Assembly: GCF_007860185.1 (NCBI RefSeq)
Contig: NZ_SJPY01000001.1
Span: forward strand, 767,132-831,131
Source: Novipirellula aureliae
GTDB taxonomy: Bacteria; Planctomycetota; Planctomycetia; Pirellulales; Pirellulaceae
DNA length: 64,000 nt
Direction of reading: 5' to 3'
The stretch's first letter is position 1. Each line of letters starts with the position of its first letter. A program made the translations under genes and the position numbers. Below are positions 51,967 to 61,600 of this stretch, piece after piece. The notes beneath the pieces are model-generated. The model had not been told where the DNA came from. It did not search any database and saw only the letters and a list, made by a program, of their open reading frames with translations.

Positions 51967-53541
51967 ATGAAAAAGTCGTTCTTCAGCTTTGCACTCGCGT
52001 TTGTCGCCACGATCAGCGGCACAACTGCGTTTGCACAATGTGACTGCGGCGCCACCCAGTCATCCGTTATGGTTGCGGGTAACCCCGTGGTCGAGTCAAG
52101 TGGATGTGGTGGATGTGCCCCACAAACCACAACCAAGACCATCATGGTTCCGCAACAGGTAATGGAGACCCAAATGGTCACCGTAACCAAAATGCAACAA
52201 GAAACTCGCACACGGGAAGTTACCGTGATGAAGAGTGTCCCTCGGCAAGAAACTCGCACCCGCACCGTTACCAAGAGTGTGCCTCGCCAAGTCACCAAGA
52301 CTCAGACCTACACCGAAATGGTTGCCCAACAAGAAACGCAGGACTACACCGTTCAGGTTCCTGTAACGACGCAAGTCGCTCAGGAATACACCGTCAACGT
52401 GCCACGCACCGAGTCGATCGAAGTCCCTTACACGGTTCAAGTTCCTGTGACGACTCAGGTCGAAGTTCCTTACACGGTTTGCGTTCCGTACACCGAAACG
52501 GCTACTCGTACCTTTACCGTCAACGTGCCTTACACCGAGATGGTTGAGCAAAGCTACACCGTTTGTGTGCCTTACACCGAAACGAAGACGCAAGAGTACA
52601 GCGTGAACGTTCCTTACACCGAGGAAGTTGAGCAAAGCTACCAAGTCTCGGTTCCTTACACCGAGACGATGACCGGTACAAAGACCGTTTGCCAACGCGT
52701 TCCCGTGACTCAGTACCGCACGGTATCGAAAGACATGGGATCGTATCAATGCGTTACCGAAGAAGTCCAAGCATCTAGCTGTGGCGGCGGTTGCAACAGC
52801 GGTTGTGGTTGCTCGCAAACCGTTTCAAAGCGAGTTTGGGTTCCAAACGTTGTTTGCGAACAAGTTCCTTACACGACTTACACGACCGAGCAAGTGGAGC
52901 AGCCTTACACGTACGAAGTGACCAAGACTCGCAACGAAACACGCACACGTATGGTGCCTGTGCAAAAATGCCGTACCGAAACGCGTACTCGCAGCTACGA
53001 AGTGACGAAGACTCGTCAAGAAACACGAACGCGTCAAGTTCCTGTGCAACGATGCCGTCAAGAGCAACGTACTCAAGAGTACCAAGTAACGAAGACTCGC
53101 AGCGAAGAGCGAACCCGTACGGAAAACCGCACGAGCTACACGACCGAGCAACGAAAACGCACGCAACAAGTTTGCAAAATGGTTGCTGAAACTCGCACTC
53201 GCATGGTTCCTCAAACAACCATGACGACGGAAACACGTCAACGCACCGTTACGAAGATGGTTCCTGTGCAAAAGACTCGTGAGTACACCGTTACCGAGTG
53301 CGACCAAGTTCAAGAAGAAGTTTCTTACACCGTTACGGTTGTGGATCAAGTTCCTGAAACGAAGACCGAAACGTACACCGTGTGCGTTCCTGTCCAAGTT
53401 GAAAAAGAAGTTCAAGTTTGCAAGACCATCATGGTCCCACAAACCGTTGAAGTTCCTGTCAGCAGCGGATGCGGCCAAGCAGTCGGCAGTGGGTGCAGCG
53501 GCGGATGTGGCCAAGCCGTCAGCACTGGCTGCGGATGCTAG
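51967..53541 (+). CDS. secreted YTV-repeat, cysteine-rich protein (cell-surface candidate)
   Basis: About 524 aa from the ATG at 51967; the ATG 12 nt upstream is less likely. The signal peptide is MKKSFFSFALAFVATISGTT, cut near FAQ. The mature protein is almost entirely tandem beta-prone units such as EYTVNVPRTESIEVPYTVQV, EQSYTVCVPYTETKTQEYSV and EVTKTRNETRTRMVPVQKCR, the YTV repeat (Pfam family of that name), found only in planctomycetes to my knowledge and proposed for their proteinaceous wall. Cys-rich Gly segments stand at the start (CDCGATQ, GCGGCAP), middle (SSCGGGCNSGCGCSQ) and end (GCGQAVGSGCSGGCGQ), suggesting disulfide cross-linking. It is 272 bp after imuB and has its own terminator. 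The exact function is inference. Confidence 0.92.
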   Translation: MKKSFFSFALAFVATISGTTAFAQCDCGATQSSVMVAGNPVVESSGCGGCAPQTTTKTIMVPQQVMETQMVTVTKMQQETRTREVTVMKSVPRQETRTRTVTKSVPRQVTKTQTYTEMVAQQETQDYTVQVPVTTQVAQEYTVNVPRTESIEVPYTVQVPVTTQVEVPYTVCVPYTETATRTFTVNVPYTEMVEQSYTVCVPYTETKTQEYSVNVPYTEEVEQSYQVSVPYTETMTGTKTVCQRVPVTQYRTVSKDMGSYQCVTEEVQASSCGGGCNSGCGCSQTVSKRVWVPNVVCEQVPYTTYTTEQVEQPYTYEVTKTRNETRTRMVPVQKCRTETRTRSYEVTKTRQETRTRQVPVQRCRQEQRTQEYQVTKTRSEERTRTENRTSYTTEQRKRTQQVCKMVAETRTRMVPQTTMTTETRQRTVTKMVPVQKTREYTVTECDQVQEEVSYTVTVVDQVPETKTETYTVCVPVQVEKEVQVCKTIMVPQTVEVPVSSGCGQAVGSGCSGGCGQAVSTGCGC

Positions 53542-53548
53542 ACGCAGC

Positions 53549-53570
53549 ACTCGGTCAAGCTTGACCGAGT
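53549..53570 (+). repeat. perfect 22-bp palindrome after the YTV gene
   Basis: Two 11-nt arms, ACTCGGTCAAG and CTTGACCGAGT, meet with no loop 7 bp past the stop. It could bind a dimeric protein or help end transcription with the following hairpin. Confidence 0.8.
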
Positions 53571-53594
53571 AAGTGATCTCTCCACTAACGAGAA

Positions 53595-53628
53595 GGGCGG
53601 TATCCAAATCTTGGATGCCGTCCTTTTT
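53595..53628 (+). terminator. rho-independent terminator of the YTV gene
   Basis: A 13-bp stem (GGGCGGTATCCAA with TTGGATGCCGTCC, two G-T pairs) has a 3-nt loop and is followed by TTTTTCGTTTT. It is a clear terminator ~54 bp after the stop. The rest of the gap to 53847 holds nothing. Confidence 0.92.
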
Positions 53629-53847
53629 CGTTTTCCGCTTGACATTGCCACGACCGTGCATCTCGAGAAACAGGGACGAGGGTCCGGCAAAACGTTTGGC
53701 AGAGGAATGAATGACAAAGCATCAGGTGCCCGAAAATGCTTCATGCTGCGCTGCTCTTTATCGGACGGCTCGGTGTAGCCTACCTCTTTGCCATTAGATC
53801 GAAATTGCTCCGCTTTGCTTCTTCATTGATCCGCGAAGCGGAGTGAG

Positions 53848-54228
53848 TTAGGCAGCATCAACCAATTCAATCTTAATCGACTTACCTACCGCTTTTGCAA
53901 TCCTCAACAACGTATCAATTTTCGGGTTTGAATTTACCCCCGATTCGATCCGTCGTACGGCCTGCTTCGTCATCCCCGCTCGCTCAGCAACTTCAGCCAA
54001 GCTCATCCCCGCCGCTAAGCGAGCTGCGCGAAGTGAACGGGACACTTCACTCGACGGACGCTTTGGATGTCCCAACTCCTCTCGGACTTGAGCCTCGATC
54101 TCGTCAACGTAACACTTGTCAAGTTTGCGTTGTTCAGGCGTTAGGTCTAAAACAATCCGACGATCGCCTTTCGCTTTGGCCTCTTCAATTTGACGTTTCT
54201 GCTCCACCGTTAATTCAAATGGAAGCAC
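53848..54228 (-). CDS. XRE-family helix-turn-helix protein, probable antitoxin
   Basis: 126 aa from the GTG at 54228, which has AGAGGG 8 nt upstream; no in-frame ATG fits. The C-terminal HTH_3 domain (~64-120) reads LRAARLAAGMSLAEVAERAG, MTKQAVRRIESGVNSNPKID and TLLRIAKAVGKSI. The N-terminal ~60 residues are charged helices (VEQKRQIEEAKAKG, LDKCYVDEIEAQVREE). It starts 4 nt after the stop of the upstream 80-residue protein, the arrangement of type II toxin-antitoxin pairs in which the toxin comes first (HigBA-like). In such systems the HTH protein neutralises the toxin and represses the operon. It might also be a stand-alone regulator. Confidence 0.8.
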   Translation of the reverse strand: MLPFELTVEQKRQIEEAKAKGDRRIVLDLTPEQRKLDKCYVDEIEAQVREELGHPKRPSSEVSRSLRAARLAAGMSLAEVAERAGMTKQAVRRIESGVNSNPKIDTLLRIAKAVGKSIKIELVDAA

Positions 54229-54232
54229 GGCA

Positions 54233-54475
54233 TTAGCCCTCTGGGTAATAAGCGGTAATCGGATAAACCGTCAATCCATCGGCTCCCAATTCATAAACGC
54301 AAACAATCTCCTCGCCACGATTATCACACCCAAACGCCAACGGACGACCACGGTTGCAACTCGTCGCCTTACGATCAGGATTACAGACAATCTCTTCAAA
54401 ATTGTCGGGGTCAACACCGTTGAGTTCAAGCTTTTCATGGCGATCAGGAGTCAAAAAGAATTTGTAAAACGGCAT
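54233..54475 (-). CDS. small DUF4258/BrnT-like protein, probable toxin
   Basis: 80 aa; ATG at 54475 with AGGAG 7 nt upstream. The sequence FFLTPDRHEKLELNGVDPDN, FEEIVCNPDRKATSC and GEEIVCVYELGADGLTVYPI resembles small RelE/DUF4258-type folds in which an N-terminal His-containing helix is followed by a beta sheet. It has no recognisable enzyme motif beyond that. It is followed 4 nt later by the HTH protein, supporting a toxin-antitoxin pair. The toxin class is uncertain; BrnT and HigB are alternatives. Confidence 0.6.
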   Translation of the reverse strand: MPFYKFFLTPDRHEKLELNGVDPDNFEEIVCNPDRKATSCNRGRPLAFGCDNRGEEIVCVYELGADGLTVYPITAYYPEG

Positions 54476-54920
54476 CTATTCACTCCTGCATCCGTTGCCT
54501 TTAAATAGACCACGAGGTGCATCGAAAGGCAGCTTACGCTGTTTGGAAAGATACAATTTTGTACCATTTGGTGCCATCGATAAAGTGAACCGGTAGCAAC
54601 GCGAGTTGCTCCTCAAAACTCCTAGCATCTGTATTGTGGATGGCAGCAAACGACTTTTTATTGGGTTTAGAACAAGTAAGGCTGATTCTTGGCAAATCCC
54701 ATGAGTTTTCTGAAAACCGATACTTTTCCTTGAATAAATTGGCGTGCCTGCAGGGTCTTTGTATTAGTGATCATCACGAATGATGTTTTTATGCGGCTGT
54801 GGCTTCCAGCTCCAACGCTTTATTAACGGTGCTGGAAGACCTGGACACTTTTGGTTGTGGCGATGCCGCCTTACGATCCAGCTTTGTCAGTGACGAACGA
54901 TTCTAGCCCGGATGATTCAT
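54476..54920. other. noncoding gap with no recognised feature
   Basis: About 445 bp upstream of the toxin-antitoxin pair. I see no gene, tRNA or strong hairpin; it presumably contains the pair's promoter next to 54475. Confidence 0.6.
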
Positions 54921-55155
54921 TAGCCGTTTTGGCGATAGCGGGCTGTCGATTTAATCGTTTAACGCTTAGCCGAAGGCGTCAGCTTTTCCGTAAGCGGTCG
55001 CCTACGGCTTGGCGTTAAACGATAAGTCGATTTAATCGTTTAACGCTTAGCCGAAGGCGTCAGCTTTTCCATAAGCGGTCGCCTATGGCTTGGCGTTAAA
55101 CAATCAGTCGAGCCAAACCGATTAAATCGACAGGCCGCTAACGCCAAAACGGCTA
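54921..55155. repeat. nested palindromic element: two 64-bp hairpins inside 37-bp inverted ends
   Basis: The outer ends 54921-54957 (TAGCCGTTTTGGCGATAGCG...) and 55119-55155 are inverted copies with only 2 mismatches in 37. Inside lie two direct copies of a 64-bp hairpin (54957-55020 and 55038-55101, 81-bp period) whose 22-nt arms GTTTAACGCTTAGCCGAAGG.. and ..CGGCTTGGCGTTAAAC pair with 3 mismatches. The two copies differ by a compensating pattern (CCTACGG/CCGTAAG versus CCTATGG/CCATAAG in the loop and arm). The inner ends GTTTAAC and GTTAAAC fit the RYYYAAC/GTTRRRY core motif of attC sites, but no integrase is present. A short piece recurs at 10449-10472. Confidence 0.9.
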
Positions 55156-55413
55156 GTACCTAGACTGTTTTTCGAGCAATGAACGTAAACGCTTGAAGGC
55201 GTAGACGTTAGCAAAACAATTTGCAAGCCCATGAATAATCCGGGCTAGTGGTCTGCCTCCGTTCCGCCTGTTCTTGGTGGTAAATTCGTTTGTCAAAAAA
55301 TCGGAACACCCGTGAACCGTCCAAACTCGAACTTGAACGGATTCGAGGACGCCACACCAAGTCACTGTTCCAATCCCCGCCGAGCGGCAATGGCGAGCGT
55401 GTCAGCAATGGTT

Positions 55414-56379
55414 TCACTCGGTCCGGGTGGATGCCGTCCGGGCGTCGCTAATTGATTGCATGTCCCGGCGGTTGATCGCGATGATCACTTCGACGAATTG
55501 TTTACGCGTTTCAGGCGACACTTGCGGCAACCGCTGAGCCAAATCGATCATCGAATGCGGATTCCGCTTTGATGCTTCGGAGATCTGACTTAAAAAGCGG
55601 GCGGTTTCAATAAAGTTAGCATCTGCCGATCGACCGATAAATCCGCTCAAGCCACGGGCGATAAGGTCAGCCCCAAGACTGTCGAATTGAACAAAGCAAT
55701 CGAGGGTACCGGTAACGGTCGTGTTGTCATCTGCCGATTTCGCGTAGGTACTGCGAAACACGAAAACGCCACTGCCTTGGATCGGCTTGGCAACCATTTT
55801 GCCATCGTAATAGCCATCGGCGACGAAGATATGTAGATTCCGATCGCCGTAAACCAAATCCATTTGACAGGTGGTACCGCTGCCATCCGACGCATCGATT
55901 TGGTAGGGCCCCGTCCGCGTCGTCTCCACTTGCGTGACCCCCATCACGTCCCACATGCCGACCAGGACTTCAGGGTTACGGGTGACAAACAAAAACAGGT
56001 CACGATCGCAGGCGATCGCTTGGGTTGGCAATTGCCGATAAATCGTCGGCGAATTGACAATCGACATGATCCGTTTTTGGGCCGACGCGGTCAAACGGTG
56101 CATCGGCAAACTAGCAATCACCTGAGCACGCCGCTCGGCCGACGCGGATCCGGTTTGAGAATCATCGGTTTGGCCCACCCCAGAAAGTCGGCTGAGCAAG
56201 CCCTCAGCGCGAGCGTTGGTCGCGGCGATGCCTTGGAAAGCGAAGCCGAGGATAGCGATCACGGTTATCGCTCGCAGCCGCCGATAGCGTCTGACGCCAT
56301 CGAGCGGTGAGCCGTTCTCCGGTAGGGGCGTATAGCGGCAGCTATCGCGCACAAGTTGCCTTATCGATCCGCTTGGCAC
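55414..56379 (-). CDS. exported protein of unknown function
   Basis: 321 aa from the GTG at 56379, which has GGGGGA 7 nt upstream. After a ~35-residue cytoplasmic leader a hydrophobic segment AITVIAILGFAFQGIAATNA (37-57) looks like a signal peptide or anchor. The mature part has ASLPMHRLTASAQKRIMSIV, SPTIYRQLPTQAIACDRDLF, LFVTRNPEVLVGMWDVMGVT and MDLVYGDRNLHIFVADGYYD. The body is mixed alpha/beta and repetitive helices end it (LAQRLPQVSPETRKQFVEVI). I do not recognise a named domain; the layout suggests a planctomycete-specific envelope protein. It is divergent from pgk across ~285 bp (56380-56663), in which no other feature is clear. Confidence 0.75.
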   Translation of the reverse strand: MPSGSIRQLVRDSCRYTPLPENGSPLDGVRRYRRLRAITVIAILGFAFQGIAATNARAEGLLSRLSGVGQTDDSQTGSASAERRAQVIASLPMHRLTASAQKRIMSIVNSPTIYRQLPTQAIACDRDLFLFVTRNPEVLVGMWDVMGVTQVETTRTGPYQIDASDGSGTTCQMDLVYGDRNLHIFVADGYYDGKMVAKPIQGSGVFVFRSTYAKSADDNTTVTGTLDCFVQFDSLGADLIARGLSGFIGRSADANFIETARFLSQISEASKRNPHSMIDLAQRLPQVSPETRKQFVEVIIAINRRDMQSISDARTASTRTE

Positions 56380-56663
56380 CAGCCGTCCCCCACTATGAAT
56401 TGACCGCGGTCCACCTTACCACGGCTCAAGATGCCTCCGGCGAACTTACCGGTTGCAGTGCTTAACGTTATGTTTCGGTCTTTGGCGAAGGTAAAGTTGA
56501 GGAAAACTGTGCGGGTCGTCATCGGATCAATGCCCCCCTCCCTATTGGAATGCCCGGTCTCGACATCGTGCTTGGATTGTCGATAATCGTTCGGTTGACC
56601 GAATTCCCCACAATCCAAGTTGTTTTCAAGCAGCTTGGGAATGCACAAAACGCGAGTAAAAAG

Positions 56664-57851
56664 ATGGCAAAAAAAACAATCGATCAAGTAGAAGTTGCTG
56701 GCAAAACCGTCCTCATGCGAGTCGACTTTAACGTTCCGCTTGAAGATGACCAATCGATCAGCGACGATCGACGCATTCGCATGGCAATGCCGAGTATCAA
56801 AAGTGTGATCGATCGCGGTGGGCGGGTGATTTTGATGAGCCATTTGGGCCGTCCCAAGGGGGAAGGCGACGATTCGAAGTTCTCGCTTGCACCGACTGCG
56901 AAGCGTTTGTCAGAACTGCTTGGCAAACCGGTCGCATTTGCAACCGATACCGTCGGTGACGATGCGACCAAGAAAGCGGCTTCCATGAGCGATGGCGACG
57001 TTTTGGTACTCGAAAACCTACGCTTCAACGCTGGTGAAAAGAAGGGTGACGGAGATTTTGCCAGCAAGTTGGCTGCGATGGCCGACGTTTATTGCAACGA
57101 CGCCTTCGGTACTTGCCACCGCAAGGATGCGTCAATGGTCGCCGTACCCGAAGCGATGGCTGGAAAACCTCGCGTTGTGGGTCACTTGGTTGCCAAGGAA
57201 ATCGCCTACCTAAGCGACGCGATCAGCAACGCCTCGCGTCCGTTTGTCGCCATTTTGGGCGGTGCAAAAGTGAGCGACAAAATCAACGTCATCAACAATC
57301 TGCTTGGTATTTGTGACACCGTGATGATCGGTGGCGCAATGGCTTATACTTTCTCGTTGGCCAAAGGTGGCAAGGTCGGTGATAGCTTGGTCGAAGCCGA
57401 CAAGGTGGAACTAGCGAAAGAACTCATCGAAAAGGGCGGTGACAAATTGATGCTGCCGGTCGACACGCACTGCGGCGATGCGTTCCGTGCCGATTGCAAC
57501 AAGCAAGTGGTCGCCGACGGCGAGATTCCCGATGGCTGGCAAGGTTTGGACATCGGTCCGAAAACGGCCAAAAAATTTGCGGACTTGTTGAAGAACGCAA
57601 AGACAATCGTTTGGAACGGACCGATGGGCGTTTTCGAAATGCCTCCGTTTGACGAAGGCACCAAAGCGGTCGCCCAAGCCGTCGCCGATAGCGATTCGAC
57701 AAGCATCATCGGCGGTGGTGACAGTGCCGCAGCCGTCGATCAACTTGGCTTTGCGGATTCTGTGAGTCACGTCAGTACCGGTGGCGGAGCGAGTTTGGCG
57801 ATGCTGGAAGGCAAGGCATTCGCCGCCGTCGATCTGCTCGACGAAGCGTAG
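56664..57851 (+). CDS. pgk: phosphoglycerate kinase
   Basis: 395 aa from the ATG at 56664 ([20 protein letters not shown]), the standard PGK start; the frame opens upstream at 56550 without homology. PGK transfers phosphate from 1,3-bisphosphoglycerate to ADP in glycolysis (reverse in gluconeogenesis). Landmarks: [121 protein letters not shown] and [16 protein letters not shown]. The hinge and nucleotide sites are complete. It is a single gene followed by a strong hairpin. Confidence 0.97.
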   Translation: MAKKTIDQVEVAGKTVLMRVDFNVPLEDDQSISDDRRIRMAMPSIKSVIDRGGRVILMSHLGRPKGEGDDSKFSLAPTAKRLSELLGKPVAFATDTVGDDATKKAASMSDGDVLVLENLRFNAGEKKGDGDFASKLAAMADVYCNDAFGTCHRKDASMVAVPEAMAGKPRVVGHLVAKEIAYLSDAISNASRPFVAILGGAKVSDKINVINNLLGICDTVMIGGAMAYTFSLAKGGKVGDSLVEADKVELAKELIEKGGDKLMLPVDTHCGDAFRADCNKQVVADGEIPDGWQGLDIGPKTAKKFADLLKNAKTIVWNGPMGVFEMPPFDEGTKAVAQAVADSDSTSIIGGGDSAAAVDQLGFADSVSHVSTGGGASLAMLEGKAFAAVDLLDEA

Positions 57852-57866
57852 TACCGACGCAAATCT

Positions 57867-57892
57867 CGTTACAAGGCTCCTGCCTTGTAACG
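57867..57892 (+). terminator. hairpin downstream of pgk
   Basis: A perfect 11-bp stem CGTTACAAGGC/GCCTTGTAACG has a TCCT loop 15 bp after the stop. There is no T run, so it may be a repeat-family element used as a transcript end or stabiliser. A second hairpin, CCCAGGC/GCCTGGG, follows at 57961-57978. Confidence 0.6.
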
Positions 57893-57985
57893 GATGCTTC
57901 GCAGGCCCGCGCCTGCCGTGCGGCTATCTCAGGAGGCGGGGAACCTCCCAATATCGTGTCCCCAGGCGGGAGCCTGGGAACAAGG

Positions 57986-58474
57986 TTAATGCTCGTGGTC
58001 GTGATGGCTTATTTCACCGCTATATGGCGTTCCATCAATGGTCACGCTCAACTTTGGTGCCGCGGCGTCATCGTCCATGTGGCTGGCCAAATGATCGTCT
58101 TCGATGGTGAAACGCGAAGATTTTCCATCTGTATCACCTGCGTCGGGATTCGCCAGCAGCTTGAATTGCTCAGGTGCTCCATCGTGTAACACGTTGATCA
58201 CCAATTCTTGCTCCGCGATTCGTACCGGCTCGGCCGCAGCCGAGTCGAGAAGATAGATCGTGACCGATACATCATCGTGTACCAATTCGGCATGATACTC
58301 TTCGTCCCCAAGTTCAATGAGCGTTCCACCATTGGGACCGTGAGATGGATGATCGTGGTCATGATCATGGTCTGCTTCGCTAAGAGGTCCCGGTGCCACG
58401 TCCGATTCGGGTGGTTGGCAACCGGTTGTTGCAACGAGGGCGGTACAAATCACTACAGCAATCAAATTTTTCAT
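57986..58474 (-). CDS. His-rich lipoprotein, probable metal-binding accessory
   Basis: 162 aa. The signal MKNLIAVVICTALVATTGCQ has a lipobox with Cys at 19, so it is membrane-anchored outside the cytoplasm. A His/Asp cluster follows (EADHDHDHDHPSHGPNGG), then a predicted beta domain (YHAELVHDDVSVTIYLLDSA) and a C-terminal SGEISHHDHEH tail, suggesting Zn/Cu or other metal binding. It lies 177 bp downstream of the CusA-like pump on the same strand, with two 63-bp repeats between. A role in delivering metal to the efflux system is likely but inferred. Confidence 0.83.
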   Translation of the reverse strand: MKNLIAVVICTALVATTGCQPPESDVAPGPLSEADHDHDHDHPSHGPNGGTLIELGDEEYHAELVHDDVSVTIYLLDSAAAEPVRIAEQELVINVLHDGAPEQFKLLANPDAGDTDGKSSRFTIEDDHLASHMDDDAAAPKLSVTIDGTPYSGEISHHDHEH

Positions 58475-58487
58475 CGTTAACTCTTTG

Positions 58488-58609
58488 ATTCAAGGAGCAA
58501 GGGTTTAGTGAGCGTAGCCCAGGCTTCTAGCCTGGGGACCATCGAATTTTATTCAAGGAGCAAGGGTTTAGTGAGCGTAGCCCAGGCTTCTAGCCTGGGG
58601 ACCATCGAA
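58488..58609. repeat. 63-bp direct repeat, 2 copies, with CCCAGGCTTCTAGCCTGGG hairpin
   Basis: ATTCAAGGAGCAAGGGTTTA...ACCATCGAA is repeated at 58488 and 58551 almost identically. Each copy has a 7-bp hairpin CCAGGCT/AGCCTGG. It is in the gap between the His-rich lipoprotein and cusA-like genes. Confidence 0.93.
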
Positions 58610-58650
58610 ATGTTTACGTAACTTAGGCCGATCAAACTCAGACAGGAAGC

Positions 58651-61600
58651 CTAATCTGCTTTTGATTCCTCGACCACTCGTTTGGCCGATTCGACTCCGA
58701 ACAGCCAAAACAGAGCGGGATGAACGAAAAAGTCCAACAAGGTTGAGCTAATCAAACCGCCGAGAATGACGGTTGCAATCGGATAAAGGATCTCCTTTCC
58801 AGCTTCCCCCGATGAAAGAACCAAGGGTAGGAGGGCAATGCCGGACGTCAACGCCGTCATCAAAACGGGTGCCAACCGTTCTCGCCCGGCGCGAACAATC
58901 ATTGTGGGCGTAAACTGTTCGCCCTCGTGTTCGACCAAATGCAAGTAATGCTGCAAGAGCAAAATTCCGTTGCGTGACGCAATACCTGCTAGGGAGATAA
59001 ACCCGACCATGGCAGCAATCGTTAGCGTTTGGCCCGTTAACACCAACGCAGCCACAGCACCGATGAATGCCATCGGCAAGGCGGCCATGACCTGCAATGC
59101 CAAATTGACGCTATGGAACAGCGTATGCAGCACCATAAAGACGCCGAGCATAGCCAGCACAAACAAGCCTGCAATAATGCGGCTTGCCGATTTCTGGCTT
59201 TGAAACTGGCCGCCATATTCGACAAAGTATCCAGTGGGTAGCGAAGCGACCACTGGAGCGATTTGTTTTTGAATGTCATTCACCACATCCACGACACCTC
59301 GATCCGACACGTTGCACTGGATCACCACACGCCGCCGTACGTTTTCGCGATTGATCACGTTCGGGCCACCCGACTCATAGATTTTCGCAAGGCTCGACAG
59401 CGGAACCATTCCGCCTTCGGGCGTTTGCACGGTCAACCGCTTCAGTTCTTCGATGTTTTCACGGTAGCCTTCCTGCATGCGGATCATCAAATCGAATGTT
59501 CGCATCCCGTCGAGAACCTCGGAAACGACTTTGCCATTCATCGCCGTTTCGATATAGGTATTCACATCACTTGACGTCAAACCGTACTCGAGTAACCGGT
59601 CTCGATTCAGTTCGATACGCAGTTGTGGAATGACAACTTGCGGTTCTACCAAGGCGTCGGCAACACCGGGGACGGTTTCCATTTCCGCCTTGACCATTTC
59701 CGCTTTCTGGCGGAGCAGATCGAGATCGTCTCCATAAATCTTTATTCCAACCTGCGCCTTAACGCCCGACAACATGTGTGAGATCAAGTGGGCGATCGGT
59801 TGTTCGACAGCGGTAACGATGCCCGGGATGTCCTGCATCGCATCGCGAATTTCGTCCAGCTGTTGCTCGCGAGTTCTTGGCGAATGGGGGTCCATTTCGA
59901 TCAGTATTTCGGACATGTGGACACCCTCGGCGTGTTCGTCCAATTCCGCTCGCCCGGTACGCCGCGCAAAACGTTGAACATCGTCAATCTGTTTCAGCGA
60001 ATTTTCGACGGTCCGCCCGATCTCATTCGATGCCGCCAGTGACGTCCCGGGCGGTAGGACAACATTTAACTGAATCGTCCCCTCGTTGAACGGCGGTAAG
60101 AAATCCCGGTCTAATCGAGAAACAAAAATCGCAGCGATAAAAACCACCAGGATAGTGACCGACAGGTTGACCAACGGGAATTTCAAGCTGAAGCGGATCA
60201 CTCGGTCAGCAATGCCCTTGAGCGTGCGAAGCAAAAGTCCATCGCGTTCCTCTTTTCCATCTTTGCTTCGACCTAGCAGCCAATACGATAAAACAGGCGT
60301 TACGGTCAAAGAGACCAGCAACGATGACAAGATCGAGACGATGTAGGCGATCCCCAAGGGGGCGAACAGCCTTCCTTCCATGCCGCCGAGAGCGAACAGC
60401 GGAATGAAAACGAGAATCACAATCATGGTCCCAAACACGATCGAACGCCGCACTTCAACGCTAGCGTTGAATACCACCAGCAAAGGGGATCGCGGATTTT
60501 CAGACGCACGGTTTTCTTTTAACCTGCGAAAGATGTTTTCAACATCGACAATCGCATCATCCACCAACTCGCCCATTGCGACCGCGATCCCGCCAAGGGT
60601 CATCGTATTGATCGACAGACCAAACACCGCAAACACAATCGATGTCATCATTAGCGAAAGCGGAATGGCAGTCAACGTAATGAAGGTCGTTCGCATGTTC
60701 AATAAAAACAAGAAGAGAACGACGACGACTAAGATCCCACCATCACGAAGTGCCTCGACAACGTTTTCGATGGCTCGGTCGATAAACGCCTTTTGCGAAT
60801 AAACGGTCGATAAATGTGTCCCGTTGGGAAGCGTTGGCCCGAGTTCTTCAATTGCCCGCAGCACTTCGCGAGTTACCGATCGCGTATCAGCCCCCGGCTG
60901 TTTGTTGATCGTTAACACCACCGCGGGACCGCCGGACCAGCGCTGAAGCGAAGATGGTTGGTCGGAGGTGTCAGATTCGATGCGGACAAATGCCGAGCTA
61001 TCGCCACGCTTGACTTGAGCCCCTTCGACGACGGATGCGACCTGTGAAAGTAAGACCGGACGACGGTTTCGAATTTTTACCGCTACTTTCTGCAGTTGCT
61101 CGATCGATTGAATGCGACCGAGTGATCGGACGAGCAATTCGCTGCCACCTTGGTCGTCTAAGTAACCACCGGTGCCGTTGACATTGCTGCCCGCTACAGC
61201 CCGTTCGATCTCGGCAAGCGTCACGCCAAAACGCAGCATTGCATCAGGATCCACCAACACTTGGAACTGTTTTCGCTCGCCACCCATCGTGAAGACTTGC
61301 GAAACCCCCGGGATCGTAAGTAAACGTTGACGGACAACCCAGTCCGCCGTTGTACGAAGTTGCATCGTGTCAACTTCTGGATTCTCATTCCACATGCCGA
61401 GCATCAAAACTTGGCCCATGATCGAAGAGATCGGTGCCAATTGCGGGAGGATGCCTTGAGGTAATCGATCTTGGACCATCTGCATCCGTTCGGCAACAAT
61501 TTGCCGATCGGTATAGACGTCGGTTCCATACGCGAACTCGACATAGATGATCGACATGCCTACGCCAGACGAACTTCGGACCGCCTCGACGCCATTGGCT

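Noticed and set aside
52096-52818. Antisense ORF over the YTV gene
   Set aside because: Composition mirrors the repeat on the opposite strand and has no ribosome site or motif.
54957-55101. attC sites of an integron
   Set aside because: The core ends fit RYYYAAC/GTTRRRY, but no integrase, no cassette ORFs between copies, and the match of short degenerate cores may be chance. Reported only as a similarity.
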